A stretch of 64,000 nucleotides of DNA from Ralstonia mannitolilytica (GCF_905397375.1 NZ_CAJPVG010000008.1:1-64000); one strand, 5' to 3'. Positions 45,321 to 54,665 are shown, numbered from the stretch's first letter. The notes: generated by a model not told the origin, from the letters alone. Numbers and translations: made by a program.

Positions 45321-46304
45321 ATGCCCGCCGCCAAGCATCTGCCGCTCGCGCTGCAGCACCTCACGCTGCCGGTGATCGGCTCGCCGATGTTCATCGTCAG
45401 CTACCCCGAGCTGGTGCTGGCGCAGTGCAAGGCCGGCATCGTGGGCGCGTTTCCGGCGCTCAACGCGCGGCCGGCCGAGGTGCTCGACGACTGGCTCACG
45501 CAGATCAACGAGGCGCTCGCCGCCTATGGCGCCGCGCACCCGGACCGGGTGGTGGGCCCGGTTGCGGTCAATCAGATCGTGCACCACTCGAACGCACGGC
45601 TGGAGCAGGACGTGGCCACCTGCGTCAAGCACAAGGTGCCGATCTTCATCACGTCGCTGCGTGCGCCCGTCAAGGAGATCCTCGATGCCGTGCATGGCTA
45701 CGGCGGCATCGTGCTGCATGACGTGATCAACCTGCGCCACGCCGAAAAGGCGCTCGAAGCCGGCGTGGATGGCCTGATCCTGGTGGCTGCGGGCGCGGGC
45801 GGGCATGCCGGCACGCTGTCGCCGTTCGCGCTGGTGGGCGAAGTGCGGCGCATCTTTGACGGGCCGATCGCGCTGTCGGGCGCCATTGCCACCGGCGACG
45901 CCATCCTCGCCGCGCAGGCCATGGGCGCCGACCTCGCCTACATCGGCACGCGCTTCATCGCGAGCCAGGAGGCGCATGCGGCCGAAAGCTACAAGAGCGC
46001 CATCGTGCGGGCCGCGGCCTCGGACATCATCTACACGAACCTCTTCACCGGCGTGCACGGCAACTACATCCGCGAGAGCATCGAGCTCGCCGGCCTCGAC
46101 CCCAACGCCCTGCCGCAGGCCGACAAGTCCGCCATGAACTTCGGCGACGGCACCTCGCGGGCGAAGGCATGGAAAGACATCTGGGGAGCCGGCCAGGGCG
46201 TCGGCCAGATCGCCGACCTGCAGCCGGCGGCGGAGATCGTTGCCCGCCTGAAAGCCGAGTACGACGCCGCCCGGCTGCGCCTTGCGCTGCACCTGCGCCT
46301 CTAG
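45321..46304 (+). CDS. Nitronate monooxygenase (2-nitropropane dioxygenase family)
   Basis: A 327-residue FMN TIM-barrel. Motifs: LPVIGSPMFIVSYPEL at the start, the flavin-phosphate loop GAGAGGHAGTLSPFALV and GADLAYIGTRF. It resembles the class of NMO enzymes that oxidise alkyl nitronates, though catalytic His of class I cannot be assigned with confidence from the sequence. CCAGGAG is 8 bases before the ATG. Confidence 0.88.
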   Translation: MPAAKHLPLALQHLTLPVIGSPMFIVSYPELVLAQCKAGIVGAFPALNARPAEVLDDWLTQINEALAAYGAAHPDRVVGPVAVNQIVHHSNARLEQDVATCVKHKVPIFITSLRAPVKEILDAVHGYGGIVLHDVINLRHAEKALEAGVDGLILVAAGAGGHAGTLSPFALVGEVRRIFDGPIALSGAIATGDAILAAQAMGADLAYIGTRFIASQEAHAAESYKSAIVRAAASDIIYTNLFTGVHGNYIRESIELAGLDPNALPQADKSAMNFGDGTSRAKAWKDIWGAGQGVGQIADLQPAAEIVARLKAEYDAARLRLALHLRL

Positions 46305-46501
46305 GCTGAGCGACGCATGAATGCCGTGCAGCACTTGAATTGACTTGCGCGGGCAGCGCTCCTACAGTCCGAGGATTCACGGTTTAATATGCGGCGCCGC
46401 AAAACCGACGACCGCGCGCTCGTATGCGCAAGCATCCCGGGGGGGATGTCCGACAGGCGTCTGGTTTCCTGTTGCGCGCGCCGACGACAAAGGAGAACAC
46501 G

Positions 46502-47950
46502 ATGACGCACTGCCCCGCGCGCGAGCGCCGGCTCACCAAGCTGGCGTCCGTGGCGCTGAGCGTGGCCGCCTTTGCCATGGCAGCCTGCTCCACCCAGAAC
46601 GCGCCCACCACGGCACCGATCGAACAGCGCCTGCCGCAGCCGAACGAAGCGCTCGTGCGCTCCGCCTATGTCTACGCGTTTCCGCTGATGATGACGGATG
46701 CGCTGCTGCAGACCACGTCGGCACTCGCCCCCACCGGCACCTTCATGCATCAGCGCACGCTGGAAGACGAAGCGCTGCCCACCGGCGTGCGCCCGCGCGT
46801 GGATGTGCTCGCCAGCAGCGCCTTCGTCGACCTGCGCACCGGGCCGGTCATCCTGAGCCTGCCCGACGCGGGCCGCCGCCACCTCTGGGTCTCGCTGCAT
46901 GACGCGTGGACGGATGTCTTCGAATCGCTGGGCAACCGCACCTCCGGCGCACGCGCCGCGCACTACGCGATCACGCCGCCAGGCTGGGAAGGCACGCTGC
47001 CGCCAGGGGTCAAGCAGATTGCCGCGCCGACCAGCCTGGTGTGGATCGTCGCTCGCACGCAGGTGCTTGGCCAGCGCGACATGGCCTCGGCCAGCCGCGT
47101 GCAGGACCGCTACCGCGTCATGCCGCTGGAGACGTTTGGCAAGCCGGCGGCCCGCGAGGCGGCCGGCAAGGTCCGTGCGGACAAGGCCACCGACATCGAC
47201 GCGAGCCTCGATGCCGCCCGCCGCCGCGTGACCGCGCTCGATGCCAACAGCTATTTCACCCGCTTTGCCGAGTTGCTCAGGACGAATCCGCCGCATACAG
47301 CCGACTCGACGATGGTGCAGTCGCTGCGCGAGCTCGGGATCGTGCCCGGCGCCCCGTTTGACGCCAAGGCCGTGAACACGGCCACCCTGAAGGTCATGGA
47401 CGCAGGCGTGGCCGCCGCGCGGGACACCCTGGCGCTTGCCGCCAGGCAGCCGCCGGTCACGCAGAACGGCTGGTTCATCCCTCGCATGGTCGGCGCCTAC
47501 GGGCTGGACTATGCGCAGCGCGCCATCGTCGCCTGGGATGGCGGCGGCACCGACCTGCCCGAAGACATGCTCATCGCCACCGCCAGGACGGATGCGAACG
47601 GCATGCCCCTGGACAGCACGCACCGCTACGTCGTGCATTTCGACCGGGGCCAGCTGCCGCCCGAAAACGCCGGCTGGGCGCTGGCCGCCGTGCAGCAGCC
47701 GCCTCGCACCGCAGACCGCTCGAGCCTGCACAACGTGCTGAGCGAGGCGGACCGCCCGCGGCTGAACCGCGACGGCTCGCTCGACATCCTGATCCAGCGC
47801 ACCCCGCCCAGCGGCATGCGCAGCAACTGGCTGCCGCCGCCCACCGGGCCGTTCCTGCTGCGCATGCAGCTGACGTGGCCCAAGGAAGAAGCACTCGACG
47901 CAACATGGGTGCCGCCGGCCGTCCAGCGACGCGATCCGGCGCCGCAATAG
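46502..47950 (+). CDS. DUF1254/DUF1214 lipoprotein
   Basis: A 482-residue exported protein. The signal peptide has a lipobox-like AMAAC, putting the lipidated Cys at about residue 28. The N-terminal half carries the DUF1254 pattern (YVYAFPLMMTDALLQTT, VDVLASSAFVDLRTGPVILSLPD) and the C-terminal part DUF1214 (NGWFIPRMVGAYGLDYAQRAIVAW, YVVHFDRGQLPPENAGW). Function unknown. The ribosome binding site is AAGGAG at 46490-46495. It is preceded by about 200 non-coding bases. Confidence 0.88.
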   Translation: MTHCPARERRLTKLASVALSVAAFAMAACSTQNAPTTAPIEQRLPQPNEALVRSAYVYAFPLMMTDALLQTTSALAPTGTFMHQRTLEDEALPTGVRPRVDVLASSAFVDLRTGPVILSLPDAGRRHLWVSLHDAWTDVFESLGNRTSGARAAHYAITPPGWEGTLPPGVKQIAAPTSLVWIVARTQVLGQRDMASASRVQDRYRVMPLETFGKPAAREAAGKVRADKATDIDASLDAARRRVTALDANSYFTRFAELLRTNPPHTADSTMVQSLRELGIVPGAPFDAKAVNTATLKVMDAGVAAARDTLALAARQPPVTQNGWFIPRMVGAYGLDYAQRAIVAWDGGGTDLPEDMLIATARTDANGMPLDSTHRYVVHFDRGQLPPENAGWALAAVQQPPRTADRSSLHNVLSEADRPRLNRDGSLDILIQRTPPSGMRSNWLPPPTGPFLLRMQLTWPKEEALDATWVPPAVQRRDPAPQ

Positions 47951-47971
47951 CGGTACCGCCCCATCGGGCGA

Positions 47972-49003
47972 TCACACCTCGGCCACGCGCACCACGAGCT
48001 TGCCGAAGTTGCGTCCTTCGAGCAGGCCGAGGAAGGCGGCCGGGGCGTTCTCCAGGCCCTCGACGCGGTCTTCGCGCACCTTCACCTTGCCGGCCGCCAC
48101 CCACGCGGCCATGTCGCGCTGGAACGCGTCGTAGCGACTGGCGTAGTGGTCGAGGATGATGAAGCCCTGCATGCGTACGCGCTTCTGCAGCACGGTCGCG
48201 GTGACCTTGGGCAGCCGGTCTGGCCCGGCGGCGGCCTCGTCGTTGTAGTGCGCAATGAAACCGCACACCGGCACGCGCGCGCCGATGTTCAGCAGCGGCA
48301 ACACCGCGTCGAACACCTCGCCACCCACGTTTTCGAAGTACACGTCGATGCCGTCTGGGCAGGCCTGGGCCAGGCGCTTCGCGAGGTCGGGTTGCCGGCG
48401 GTCCAGGCAAGCGTCAAAGCCGAGCGTGTCGACGGCGTAGCGGCATTTGTCCGCGCCGCCGGCAATGCCGACCACGCGCGCGCCCTTGAGCTTCGCGATC
48501 TGTCCGACCACCGCGCCGACCGCGCCCGTGGCCGCGGCCACCACCACGGTTTCGCCGGGCTTGGGCTCGCCAATGTCGAGCAGACCGACGTACGCCGTAA
48601 AGGCGGGCATGCCAAGCCCGCCCAGCGCCAGCGATGGCTCCGGCATATCGCCCAGCGCGGTCAACTCGTCGCCGGCGGCAACGGCATAGTCCTGCCAGCC
48701 AGCCGCGCCGAGCACCACATCGCCCTCGCGAAACCGCGCGTCCCGCGATGCCACCACGCGGCTGACGGTACCGCCCACCATGGGCGCGCCCACCTCCACC
48801 GGCGGCGCGTAGCCGGGGCCGACTTCATCCATCAGATTGCGCATGTAGGGGTCGAGCGACAGGTACAGCGTGCGCAGCAGCACCTGGCCGTCCTGCGGCG
48901 TGGGCACGGCAGTCTCTTCGATGCGGAAGTTGTCGAGCGAAGGCGTGCCGCTGGGGCGGCTGGCGAGAACGATGCGGCGATTGACGGCTTCACGTTGCGG
49001 CAT
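47972..49003 (-). CDS. NADPH-dependent MDR oxidoreductase (curcumin reductase-like)
   Basis: A 343-residue zinc-independent medium-chain reductase of the PTGR/CurA group: YLSLDPYMRNLM, AATGAVGAVVGQIAKLKGARVVGI (nucleotide-binding) and YFENVGGEVFDAVLPLL. It reduces conjugated C=C bonds of enones. The closest neighbour is a divergent XRE regulator; a long palindrome spans the regulator's start and could also control this gene. Confidence 0.9.
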   Translation of the reverse strand: MPQREAVNRRIVLASRPSGTPSLDNFRIEETAVPTPQDGQVLLRTLYLSLDPYMRNLMDEVGPGYAPPVEVGAPMVGGTVSRVVASRDARFREGDVVLGAAGWQDYAVAAGDELTALGDMPEPSLALGGLGMPAFTAYVGLLDIGEPKPGETVVVAAATGAVGAVVGQIAKLKGARVVGIAGGADKCRYAVDTLGFDACLDRRQPDLAKRLAQACPDGIDVYFENVGGEVFDAVLPLLNIGARVPVCGFIAHYNDEAAAGPDRLPKVTATVLQKRVRMQGFIILDHYASRYDAFQRDMAAWVAAGKVKVREDRVEGLENAPAAFLGLLEGRNFGKLVVRVAEV

Positions 49004-49142
49004 GGCAATCTCCTGTAGACCAATCGTCTAGAAAACGGCGAAAAAAATTTGCGTGGCTGGGCAATCTAGCAGCAATCGCAAGATTCAGCTGACGGTTGCG
49101 CAAGGCACTACCCTCAGCAAGGCCAATCATTCGTCGCTTCAT

Positions 49143-49182
49143 ATTCCAGTTTACTAGACGAAGAATTCCATTAAACTGGAAT
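49143..49182. promoter_or_regulatory. Inverted repeat at XRE regulator start
   Basis: ATTCCAGTTTA (49143-49153) and TAAACTGGAAT (49172-49182) are perfect inverted arms separated by 18 bases; a third box ATTCCATTAAA lies at 49165. The right arm ends two bases before the start codon of the XRE gene. It is a good candidate for an autoregulatory operator between the divergent oxidoreductase and regulator genes. Confidence 0.7.
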
Positions 49183-49184
49183 GC

Positions 49185-49769
49185 ATGGACATCCATCAAC
49201 GTATCGCCCGGCGCCTGCGCGAATTGCGCGACGCCCAGGGGCTCTCGCTCGACGCGCTGGCCGAACGCAGCCAGGTCAGCCGATCGGCCATCTCCCTGAT
49301 CGAGCGCGGTCAGAGCAGCCCGACCGCTGCGGTGCTCGATCGGCTCAGCTCCGCGCTGGGCGTGACGCTGGCCTCGCTGTTCGAAGACGGTGCGGCGCCG
49401 GCCGCGGAGCCCTCGCCCGTATCGCGCGCGGCGGAGCAGCCGGAGTGGACCGACCCCGCCTCGGGCTACGTGCGGCGCAACCTGTCGCCGGCAGCGCGTT
49501 CGCCGCTGCAGCTCGTGGAGGTGTACTTTCCGCCCGGCGAGCGCGTCGCCTATGACACCGGCGCGCGCGATGCGGAAATCCACCAGCAGGTGTGGATCAT
49601 CGAAGGCACGATGGAAATGACCGTGGGCGACGCGCACTGGCGCCTCAATGCAGGCGATTGCCTGACCATGCGGCTGGACTGTCCGATCGTCTATCACAAC
49701 CCCACGCGGCGGCCGGCCCGCTACCTCGTCGCACTCACAACCGTATCCGCTGCCCACTGGAGGCCCTGA
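49185..49769 (+). CDS. XRE-family regulator with C-terminal cupin
   Basis: A 194-residue regulator: N-terminal HTH_3 (about 7-61; LDALAERSQVSRSAISLIERGQSSPTAAVL) and a C-terminal cupin (about 110-190; VEVYFPPGERVAYDTGARDAEIHQQVWIIEGTMEM, LNAGDCLTMRLDCPIVYHNP). Cupin-XRE proteins are often ligand-responsive repressors of adjacent catabolic genes. The start codon is almost inside the operator, leaving no room for a normal ribosome binding site, so the transcript may be leaderless or nearly so. The stop overlaps the next gene. Confidence 0.88.
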   Translation: MDIHQRIARRLRELRDAQGLSLDALAERSQVSRSAISLIERGQSSPTAAVLDRLSSALGVTLASLFEDGAAPAAEPSPVSRAAEQPEWTDPASGYVRRNLSPAARSPLQLVEVYFPPGERVAYDTGARDAEIHQQVWIIEGTMEMTVGDAHWRLNAGDCLTMRLDCPIVYHNPTRRPARYLVALTTVSAAHWRP

Positions 49770-50308
49770 TGACCGACACCCTGACCATCCGCCGCGTGGG
49801 CGCCAACGAGGCAAGCGCGTGCGTCGATGCCTTAGCCGATGTGCTCATCGACTGCGTGGAGGGTGGCGCGTCGGTCAGCTTCATGGCGCCGCTGTCGCAA
49901 GACAAGGCGCGGGCATTCTGGCGCGGTGTGGCCGACGGCGTGGCCAGGGGCGAGCGCGCCCTGCTGATTGCCGAAGACGCGGCAGGCGCCATCCACGGCA
50001 CCGTGCAACTGGTGCTCGCGCAGCCGGAAAACCAGCCGCACCGCGCCGACGTCGCCAAGATGCTCGTGCACCGCCGCGCGCGCCGGCAAGGCTTGGCGCA
50101 GCGGTTGATGGCGGCCATTGAAGACGAGGCGCGCGCCGAGGGTAAGACGGTGCTCGTGCTCGACACCGTGACGGGCGGCGACGCCGAGCGGCTGTACGCA
50201 CGCGCCGGCTGGCAGCGCGTGGGCGTGGTGCCCAACTACGCGCTGATGCCGGACGGCGCGTTCTGCGGGACGACGTTCTTCTGCAAGCAGCTGGGCGCCG
50301 CCGATTAA
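49769..50308 (+). CDS. GNAT-family N-acetyltransferase
   Basis: A 179-residue acetyltransferase. The acetyl-CoA loop is VHRRARRQGLAQRLM (RxxGxA-type) near 103-117, followed by DTVTGGDAERLYARAGWQRVGVVPNYAL. The start overlaps the XRE stop (TGATG), so the two are coupled. Substrate unknown. It converges with the PhzF gene and the two overlap by four bases. Confidence 0.87.
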   Translation: MTDTLTIRRVGANEASACVDALADVLIDCVEGGASVSFMAPLSQDKARAFWRGVADGVARGERALLIAEDAAGAIHGTVQLVLAQPENQPHRADVAKMLVHRRARRQGLAQRLMAAIEDEARAEGKTVLVLDTVTGGDAERLYARAGWQRVGVVPNYALMPDGAFCGTTFFCKQLGAAD

Positions 50309-51162
50309 ATCGTCAACGTGCCGCGGCCGATTTCGATCACGCGGCCACCGACGTGGATCGTGCCGTCGGCATCCACACGCAGCGTGAGGTGGCAGGGTCG
50401 CCCCACCGCAGCGCCCTGCTCGATGCGGTAACTGGCCGGCAACGCATGGCCCGTCGCGCGCAGCCAGCCGCCGAGGTTGGCACACGCCGAGCCGGTGCCC
50501 GGATCTTCGAGCATGCCGGTGCCGTATTCGAAGAAGAAGCGCGACACCACCGGATCATTGCTGCCGGGCTTCGGCATGGTGAAGACGTACGCATTGCGCC
50601 CGTCGTTGCGGCTGCGCGGCCACGCGTCGAACACCGACAGATCGGGGCGGGCGCGATCGACATCAGCGCGTGTCTTGACGGGCACCATCAACTGTTCGAT
50701 ACCGGCATCCACCCACAGCGGCGGGCCTGCCAGCGCATCGGCATCCAAGCCCAGCATGGCGGCGATGGCCGGGTCCGCCTCGCGCGTGCTCAGGGCCCCG
50801 GAGCGCGGCGGCACCAGCGACCACCCGTCGTCCTGCGCCGTCAGCGACACGATGCCCGACTGGCAACGCAACGTCAGCTCATTGCCGGGGCCATACAGTT
50901 CGCGCACCACCTGCGCGGTCCCCAGCGACGGGTGGCCGGCAAACGGCATCTCGTAATCGGGCGTGAAGATGCGGAAGCGCGCCGTGGCGCCATCGGCCTC
51001 GTCGGGAAAGATGAAGGTGATCTCGGACAGGTTGAACTGGCGTCCGATGGCCTGCATGGTGGCGTCGTCCAGGCCGCGCCCGTCTTCAAACACGGCGAGC
51101 TGGTTGCCGCCAAAGGTGGATTCGGCAAAGACGTTGAGCAGGCGGAAGGCGTAGCGCGACAT
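50305..51162 (-). CDS. PhzF-family isomerase/epimerase
   Basis: A 285-residue PhzF-like protein. The catalytic acid is in FNLSEITFI (Glu near 47), with MPFAGHPSLGTAQV and the DPGTGSACANLGG loop, as in PhzF and other members of the diaminopimelate-epimerase fold. Most members have no phenazine role. It is followed upstream by a strong terminator for the opposite operon end. Confidence 0.87.
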   Translation of the reverse strand: MSRYAFRLLNVFAESTFGGNQLAVFEDGRGLDDATMQAIGRQFNLSEITFIFPDEADGATARFRIFTPDYEMPFAGHPSLGTAQVVRELYGPGNELTLRCQSGIVSLTAQDDGWSLVPPRSGALSTREADPAIAAMLGLDADALAGPPLWVDAGIEQLMVPVKTRADVDRARPDLSVFDAWPRSRNDGRNAYVFTMPKPGSNDPVVSRFFFEYGTGMLEDPGTGSACANLGGWLRATGHALPASYRIEQGAAVGRPCHLTLRVDADGTIHVGGRVIEIGRGTLTI

Positions 51163-51187
51163 GGTGGCGTCCGAAGTGTTGGGGAAG

Positions 51188-51236
51188 AAAAAAAACGGTG
51201 TGGCGATGCGTCATCTTCAACGCACCGCCACACCGT
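51188..51236 (-). terminator. Rho-independent terminator of the thioesterase operon
   Basis: Read on the minus strand: ACGGTGTGGCG and a TGCG extension pair with their reverse complement around a TTGAAGATGA loop, then T8. A long stem with strong U-run, just after the 51296 thioesterase stop. Confidence 0.88.
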
Positions 51237-51295
51237 CTCCATGCACACTTGCAGACAGTTTGCGCGAATCCGGCCTGACAGTTGGCGGACAGCCG

Positions 51296-51724
51296 TTACA
51301 GCAGCCGGTAGTCGTCCGTACGGGGCGTGCGTTCCATCACGGCGAACAGCGCCGGCGGTGGCGCGGCAACTTTGCGCTCGGCAAGGTCGAACCACGCGCA
51401 CATGCTGGTGATTTCCGCACACAGGTCGCCCGCTTCATTGCGGATGCGGTTGACCATGATGAAACGCGAACCGCGCTCGTTGCGGCCGGCGGTCTCCACG
51501 CTCACGGTAAAGGCATCCATGAGGCGCAGTTCCTTGCGGTAGCTGACACGGTCTTCAAATACCACCGGCCCGAGCTTGTGCTGCGCGAAGGCCTTCGGGC
51601 CAAAGCCCTGCTCGGTCAGAAAACGAAACCGGCTGTGCGACGCGTAGTCGATGTAGCGCGTGTTTTTGAGGTGCTGGTTGCCGTCCAGGTCAGCCCACAG
51701 CACCTGATACGTATAGATCGACAT
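51296..51724 (-). CDS. Acyl-CoA thioesterase (4HBT/YbgC-like)
   Basis: A 142-residue hotdog thioesterase. The active-site motif is WADLDGNQHLKNTRYIDYA (D-x-x-x-H). The start at 51724 has CGGAG 8 bases upstream; a GTG at 51757 that overlaps the stop of the preceding gene would add 11 residues. It lies directly after a 3-hydroxyacyl-CoA dehydrogenase and would act on short acyl-CoA or ACP. Confidence 0.87.
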   Translation of the reverse strand: MSIYTYQVLWADLDGNQHLKNTRYIDYASHSRFRFLTEQGFGPKAFAQHKLGPVVFEDRVSYRKELRLMDAFTVSVETAGRNERGSRFIMVNRIRNEAGDLCAEITSMCAWFDLAERKVAAPPPALFAVMERTPRTDDYRLL

Positions 51725-51753
51725 GGACGGCTCCGATGCGGTGTGGGATTGGC

Positions 51754-52608
51754 TCACTTGCGATAGTCGTACACGCCGCGGCCGGTCTTGCGGCCCAGGT
51801 AGCCGGCGGCCACCATTTCGCGCATCAGCATGGCGGGGCGGTATTTCGGATCACCGAATTCGGTGTACAGCACTTCCATCACGGCCAGCATGGTGTCCAG
51901 GCCGATCATGTCGGCCAGCGCCAGCGGCCCGATCGGGTGATTGCAGCCGAGCTTCATGCCTTCGTCGATCTCCTCCGGCGAAGCCAGACCCTCGCCCAGC
52001 ACGCAGAACGCCTCGTTGATCATCGGACACAGGATCCGGTTGACGACAAAGCCCGGGCTGTTCTTGACCGTGATGGGCGTCTTGCCGAGCTGCTTGGCCA
52101 GCGCTTCCACCGCCGCATGCGTGGCATCGCTCGTCTGCAGACCGCGAATGACTTCCACCAGCGCCATCATCGGCACCGGGTTGAAGAAATGCATGCCGAT
52201 GAAGCGGCTGGCATCCTGCAGCACGGCGGCCAGCTTGGTGATCGAGATGGACGACGTGTTCGACGCCACGATCGCGTGCGGCGCAGCGACCGCCTCGAGC
52301 TGCTTGAGGATCTTCACCTTCAGGTCGAAGTTCTCGGTGGCGGCCTCGATGACGAGGTCGGCGCGCTTGAGGTCGTCATAGCTGGTCGAGCCATGGATGC
52401 GTGCCAGCGCGGCGGCCTTGTCGGCTTCGGTCAGCTTTTCCTTCTTGATGAGGCGGTCCAGGCTGCCGGCCACGGTGGCAATGCCTTTCTGCACGGCGGC
52501 ATCGCTGATATCCACCATCACCACATCCAGCCCGACCACGGCGCACGCTTGCGCAATGCCGTTGCCCATTGTTCCGGCACCCACGATGCCGACGACTTGA
52601 ATTGCCAT
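51754..52608 (-). CDS. 3-hydroxybutyryl-CoA dehydrogenase
   Basis: A 284-residue 3-hydroxyacyl-CoA dehydrogenase of normal size. NAD loop VGIVGAGTMGNGIA at about 4-17; catalytic His in GMHFFNPVPMM near 139 and Glu in ALVEVIRG. PGFVVNRILCP and the C-terminal LGRKTGRGVYDY are typical. It oxidises 3-hydroxybutyryl-CoA or makes it for butanoate/PHB metabolism. A perfect tandem repeat lies in its 5' leader (52621-52640). It is divergent from a LysR gene. Confidence 0.92.
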   Translation of the reverse strand: MAIQVVGIVGAGTMGNGIAQACAVVGLDVVMVDISDAAVQKGIATVAGSLDRLIKKEKLTEADKAAALARIHGSTSYDDLKRADLVIEAATENFDLKVKILKQLEAVAAPHAIVASNTSSISITKLAAVLQDASRFIGMHFFNPVPMMALVEVIRGLQTSDATHAAVEALAKQLGKTPITVKNSPGFVVNRILCPMINEAFCVLGEGLASPEEIDEGMKLGCNHPIGPLALADMIGLDTMLAVMEVLYTEFGDPKYRPAMLMREMVAAGYLGRKTGRGVYDYRK

Positions 52609-52620
52609 GAACTGCTCCTC

Positions 52621-52640
52621 GCTTGGTATTGCTTGGTATT
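52621..52640 (-). repeat. Tandem 10-base repeat in dehydrogenase leader
   Basis: GCTTGGTATT is repeated twice without interruption, 13 bases upstream of the dehydrogenase start. It could be a regulator half-site pair or simple slippage. Confidence 0.6.
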
Positions 52641-52793
52641 GGAATGGAAGACGGGATGAAACAGATTGCAGAGGATAAACGACGCGACGACGGGCAGAAA
52701 AGCCTCGCCGACGCTCCCGTCACATTTCACCGGTTCGCCGTATGATGGCCGGCGTCGCGCCCCCCTTTCACCCCAGGCGCCAGGACGCTGCAA

Positions 52794-53726
52794 ATGGACC
52801 GCTTTCTCAGTATCGAAGCCTTCGTGCGCGTGGCAGAAACGCGCAGCTTTGCCGAAGCCGCCCGCCAGTTGGGCGTGACCAACTCGGTGGTCACCAACCG
52901 CGTGCAGCAGTTGGAGCGCTTTATCGAAGCGCCGCTGTTTCACCGCAGCACGCGGCACGTGCGCTTGTCCGAAGTGGGCGAGACCTACTACAAGCAATGC
53001 GCCGAAGCCGTCTGCATGCTGACGGATCTCACCGACCAGATGCGCGGCCTGCGCGCCACGCCGGCCGGCAAGCTGCGCATCCGCATGCTGCCCGGATACG
53101 CGCTCGGCCACTTTGCCGAACCGCTGGCCCGGTTCGGTGCGCAGTACCCCGATATCCAGCTCGACGTGGTGGTGGACGACAGCGTGGTCGACCCCATTGC
53201 CGACGGGTTCGACGTGGTGTTCCAGATCTTCCCGCCCATCAACGATTCGCTGATCGAGCGGCGCCTGTTCGCGCTGCGGCGCATGTTCTGCGCCACGCCG
53301 GCGTACGTGGAAGAGTACGGCCTGCCGCAGCAGCCGGCCGACCTGCTGCAGCATTCACTGGCGCTGTATTCCGGTTATCCGACACGCAAGCGCTGGGAGT
53401 TCTCGCGCAACGGCGAAACGCTCCCCGCGATGGACCTGCCCGAGCGGGTGCGCTCCAACTCCGTGCATCTGCTGCGCGACTACGCCCTGACCAGTGCCGG
53501 CATCGCCTGCCTGCCAACGCTCGTCATCAGCGACGACCTGGTCGCCGGCCGCCTCGTGCCCGTGCTGGCCGATTACGACCTGACACCGCTGCATTTCTCG
53601 GCCGTGTATCCGGCGACGCAGCGGCAGGCGGTCAAGGTGTGTGCGCTCATCGATTGCCTTGCCAGCCACCATGCCGGCGAGCTGGCTTGGGACAGACCGC
53701 TGCTCGAGCGCGGCTGGATCCGCTGA
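52794..53726 (+). CDS. LysR-family transcriptional regulator
   Basis: A 310-residue LysR regulator: N-terminal winged HTH (about 1-60; FVRVAETRSFAEAARQLGVTNSVVTNRVQQLE), then a substrate-binding domain (about 92-300). The Asn/Ser-rich recognition helix and PLFHRSTRHVRLSEVGE linker are typical. It is divergent from the 3-hydroxybutyryl-CoA dehydrogenase and upstream of an isochorismatase-family gene, so either may be its target. Confidence 0.92.
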   Translation: MDRFLSIEAFVRVAETRSFAEAARQLGVTNSVVTNRVQQLERFIEAPLFHRSTRHVRLSEVGETYYKQCAEAVCMLTDLTDQMRGLRATPAGKLRIRMLPGYALGHFAEPLARFGAQYPDIQLDVVVDDSVVDPIADGFDVVFQIFPPINDSLIERRLFALRRMFCATPAYVEEYGLPQQPADLLQHSLALYSGYPTRKRWEFSRNGETLPAMDLPERVRSNSVHLLRDYALTSAGIACLPTLVISDDLVAGRLVPVLADYDLTPLHFSAVYPATQRQAVKVCALIDCLASHHAGELAWDRPLLERGWIR

Positions 53727-53808
53727 CGTTGCTGAGGGCCACGCGGCCCGAATTCCACGACCGGCGCCCTCGGCCCGCGCGCGGATCCAGGGTACCGGCG
53801 GAGTGTTT

Positions 53809-53832
53809 CCGAACGTCGCGACGATTGTTCGG
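53809..53832. promoter_or_regulatory. Nested palindromes upstream of YcaC-like gene
   Basis: CCGAAC and GTTCGG arms surround CGTCGCGACG (53814-53823), itself a perfect palindrome. This is 150 bases before the isochorismatase-family start. Regulator unknown. Confidence 0.35.
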
Positions 53833-53981
53833 CAATCCCAAAAACTGCACTCGCCAATTCAGCCGTTCCACCCCGAACGCAACTTCCTATCATGGTTGGG
53901 CCGCTGATCGCGCCGCGTCGATGCGACGACAGGTCTGCAGCATCCCCTCTCGTAGTTCCCCATCGGAAACTGGATACGGCC

Positions 53982-54665
53982 ATGAATCCCAAGCTGGAAG
54001 TCCTTACCCCGCAGAACTGTCAATTGATCTTCATCGACCACCAGCCGCAAATGGCCTTCGGCGTGCAATCGATCGATCGTCAGGTCCTGAAGAACAACAC
54101 CGTTGGCCTTGCCAAGGCCGCCAAAATCTTCAACATCCCCACCACCATTACGACCGTCGAGTCGCAGAGCTTTTCGGGCTACACCTATCCGGAGCTGCTC
54201 GATGTGTTTCCGGATCAGCCACTGCTCGAACGCACCTCGATGAACTCCTGGGACGACCAGAAGGTGCGCGATGCCCTGGCAAAGAACAACCGCAAGAAGG
54301 TGGTCGTCTCGGGTCTGTGGACGGAGGTGTGCAACTGCACCTTCGCGCTGTCGGCCATGCACGATGCCGACTACGAGATCTACATGGTCGCCGACGCTTC
54401 GGGCGGCACATCGAAAGACGCGCACGACTACGCGATGCAGCGCATGGTCCAGGCCGGCGTGGTGCCCGTGACGTGGCAACAGGTGCTGCTCGAATGGCAG
54501 CGTGACTGGGCCCACCGCGACACGTACGACGCCGTCATGAAGCTGGTGAAGGAGCACTCCGGCGCCTACGGCATGGGCGTGGACTACGCCTACACGATGG
54601 TGCACAAGGCCCCGCAACGCACCGCGACGCCGCACGAGGCGCTGGCTGCCGTGGCTGCCAACTGA
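53982..54665 (+). CDS. Isochorismatase-family hydrolase (YcaC-like)
   Basis: A 227-residue cysteine hydrolase of the isochorismatase superfamily, YcaC branch. The putative triad has Asp in FIDHQPQ (19), the Lys region NRKKVVVSG and Cys in GLWTEVCNCTF. No signal peptide. The natural substrate of YcaC-like enzymes is unknown. Start at 53982 is by family alignment. Its 5' region holds the palindrome above. Confidence 0.85.
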   Translation: MNPKLEVLTPQNCQLIFIDHQPQMAFGVQSIDRQVLKNNTVGLAKAAKIFNIPTTITTVESQSFSGYTYPELLDVFPDQPLLERTSMNSWDDQKVRDALAKNNRKKVVVSGLWTEVCNCTFALSAMHDADYEIYMVADASGGTSKDAHDYAMQRMVQAGVVPVTWQQVLLEWQRDWAHRDTYDAVMKLVKEHSGAYGMGVDYAYTMVHKAPQRTATPHEALAAVAAN

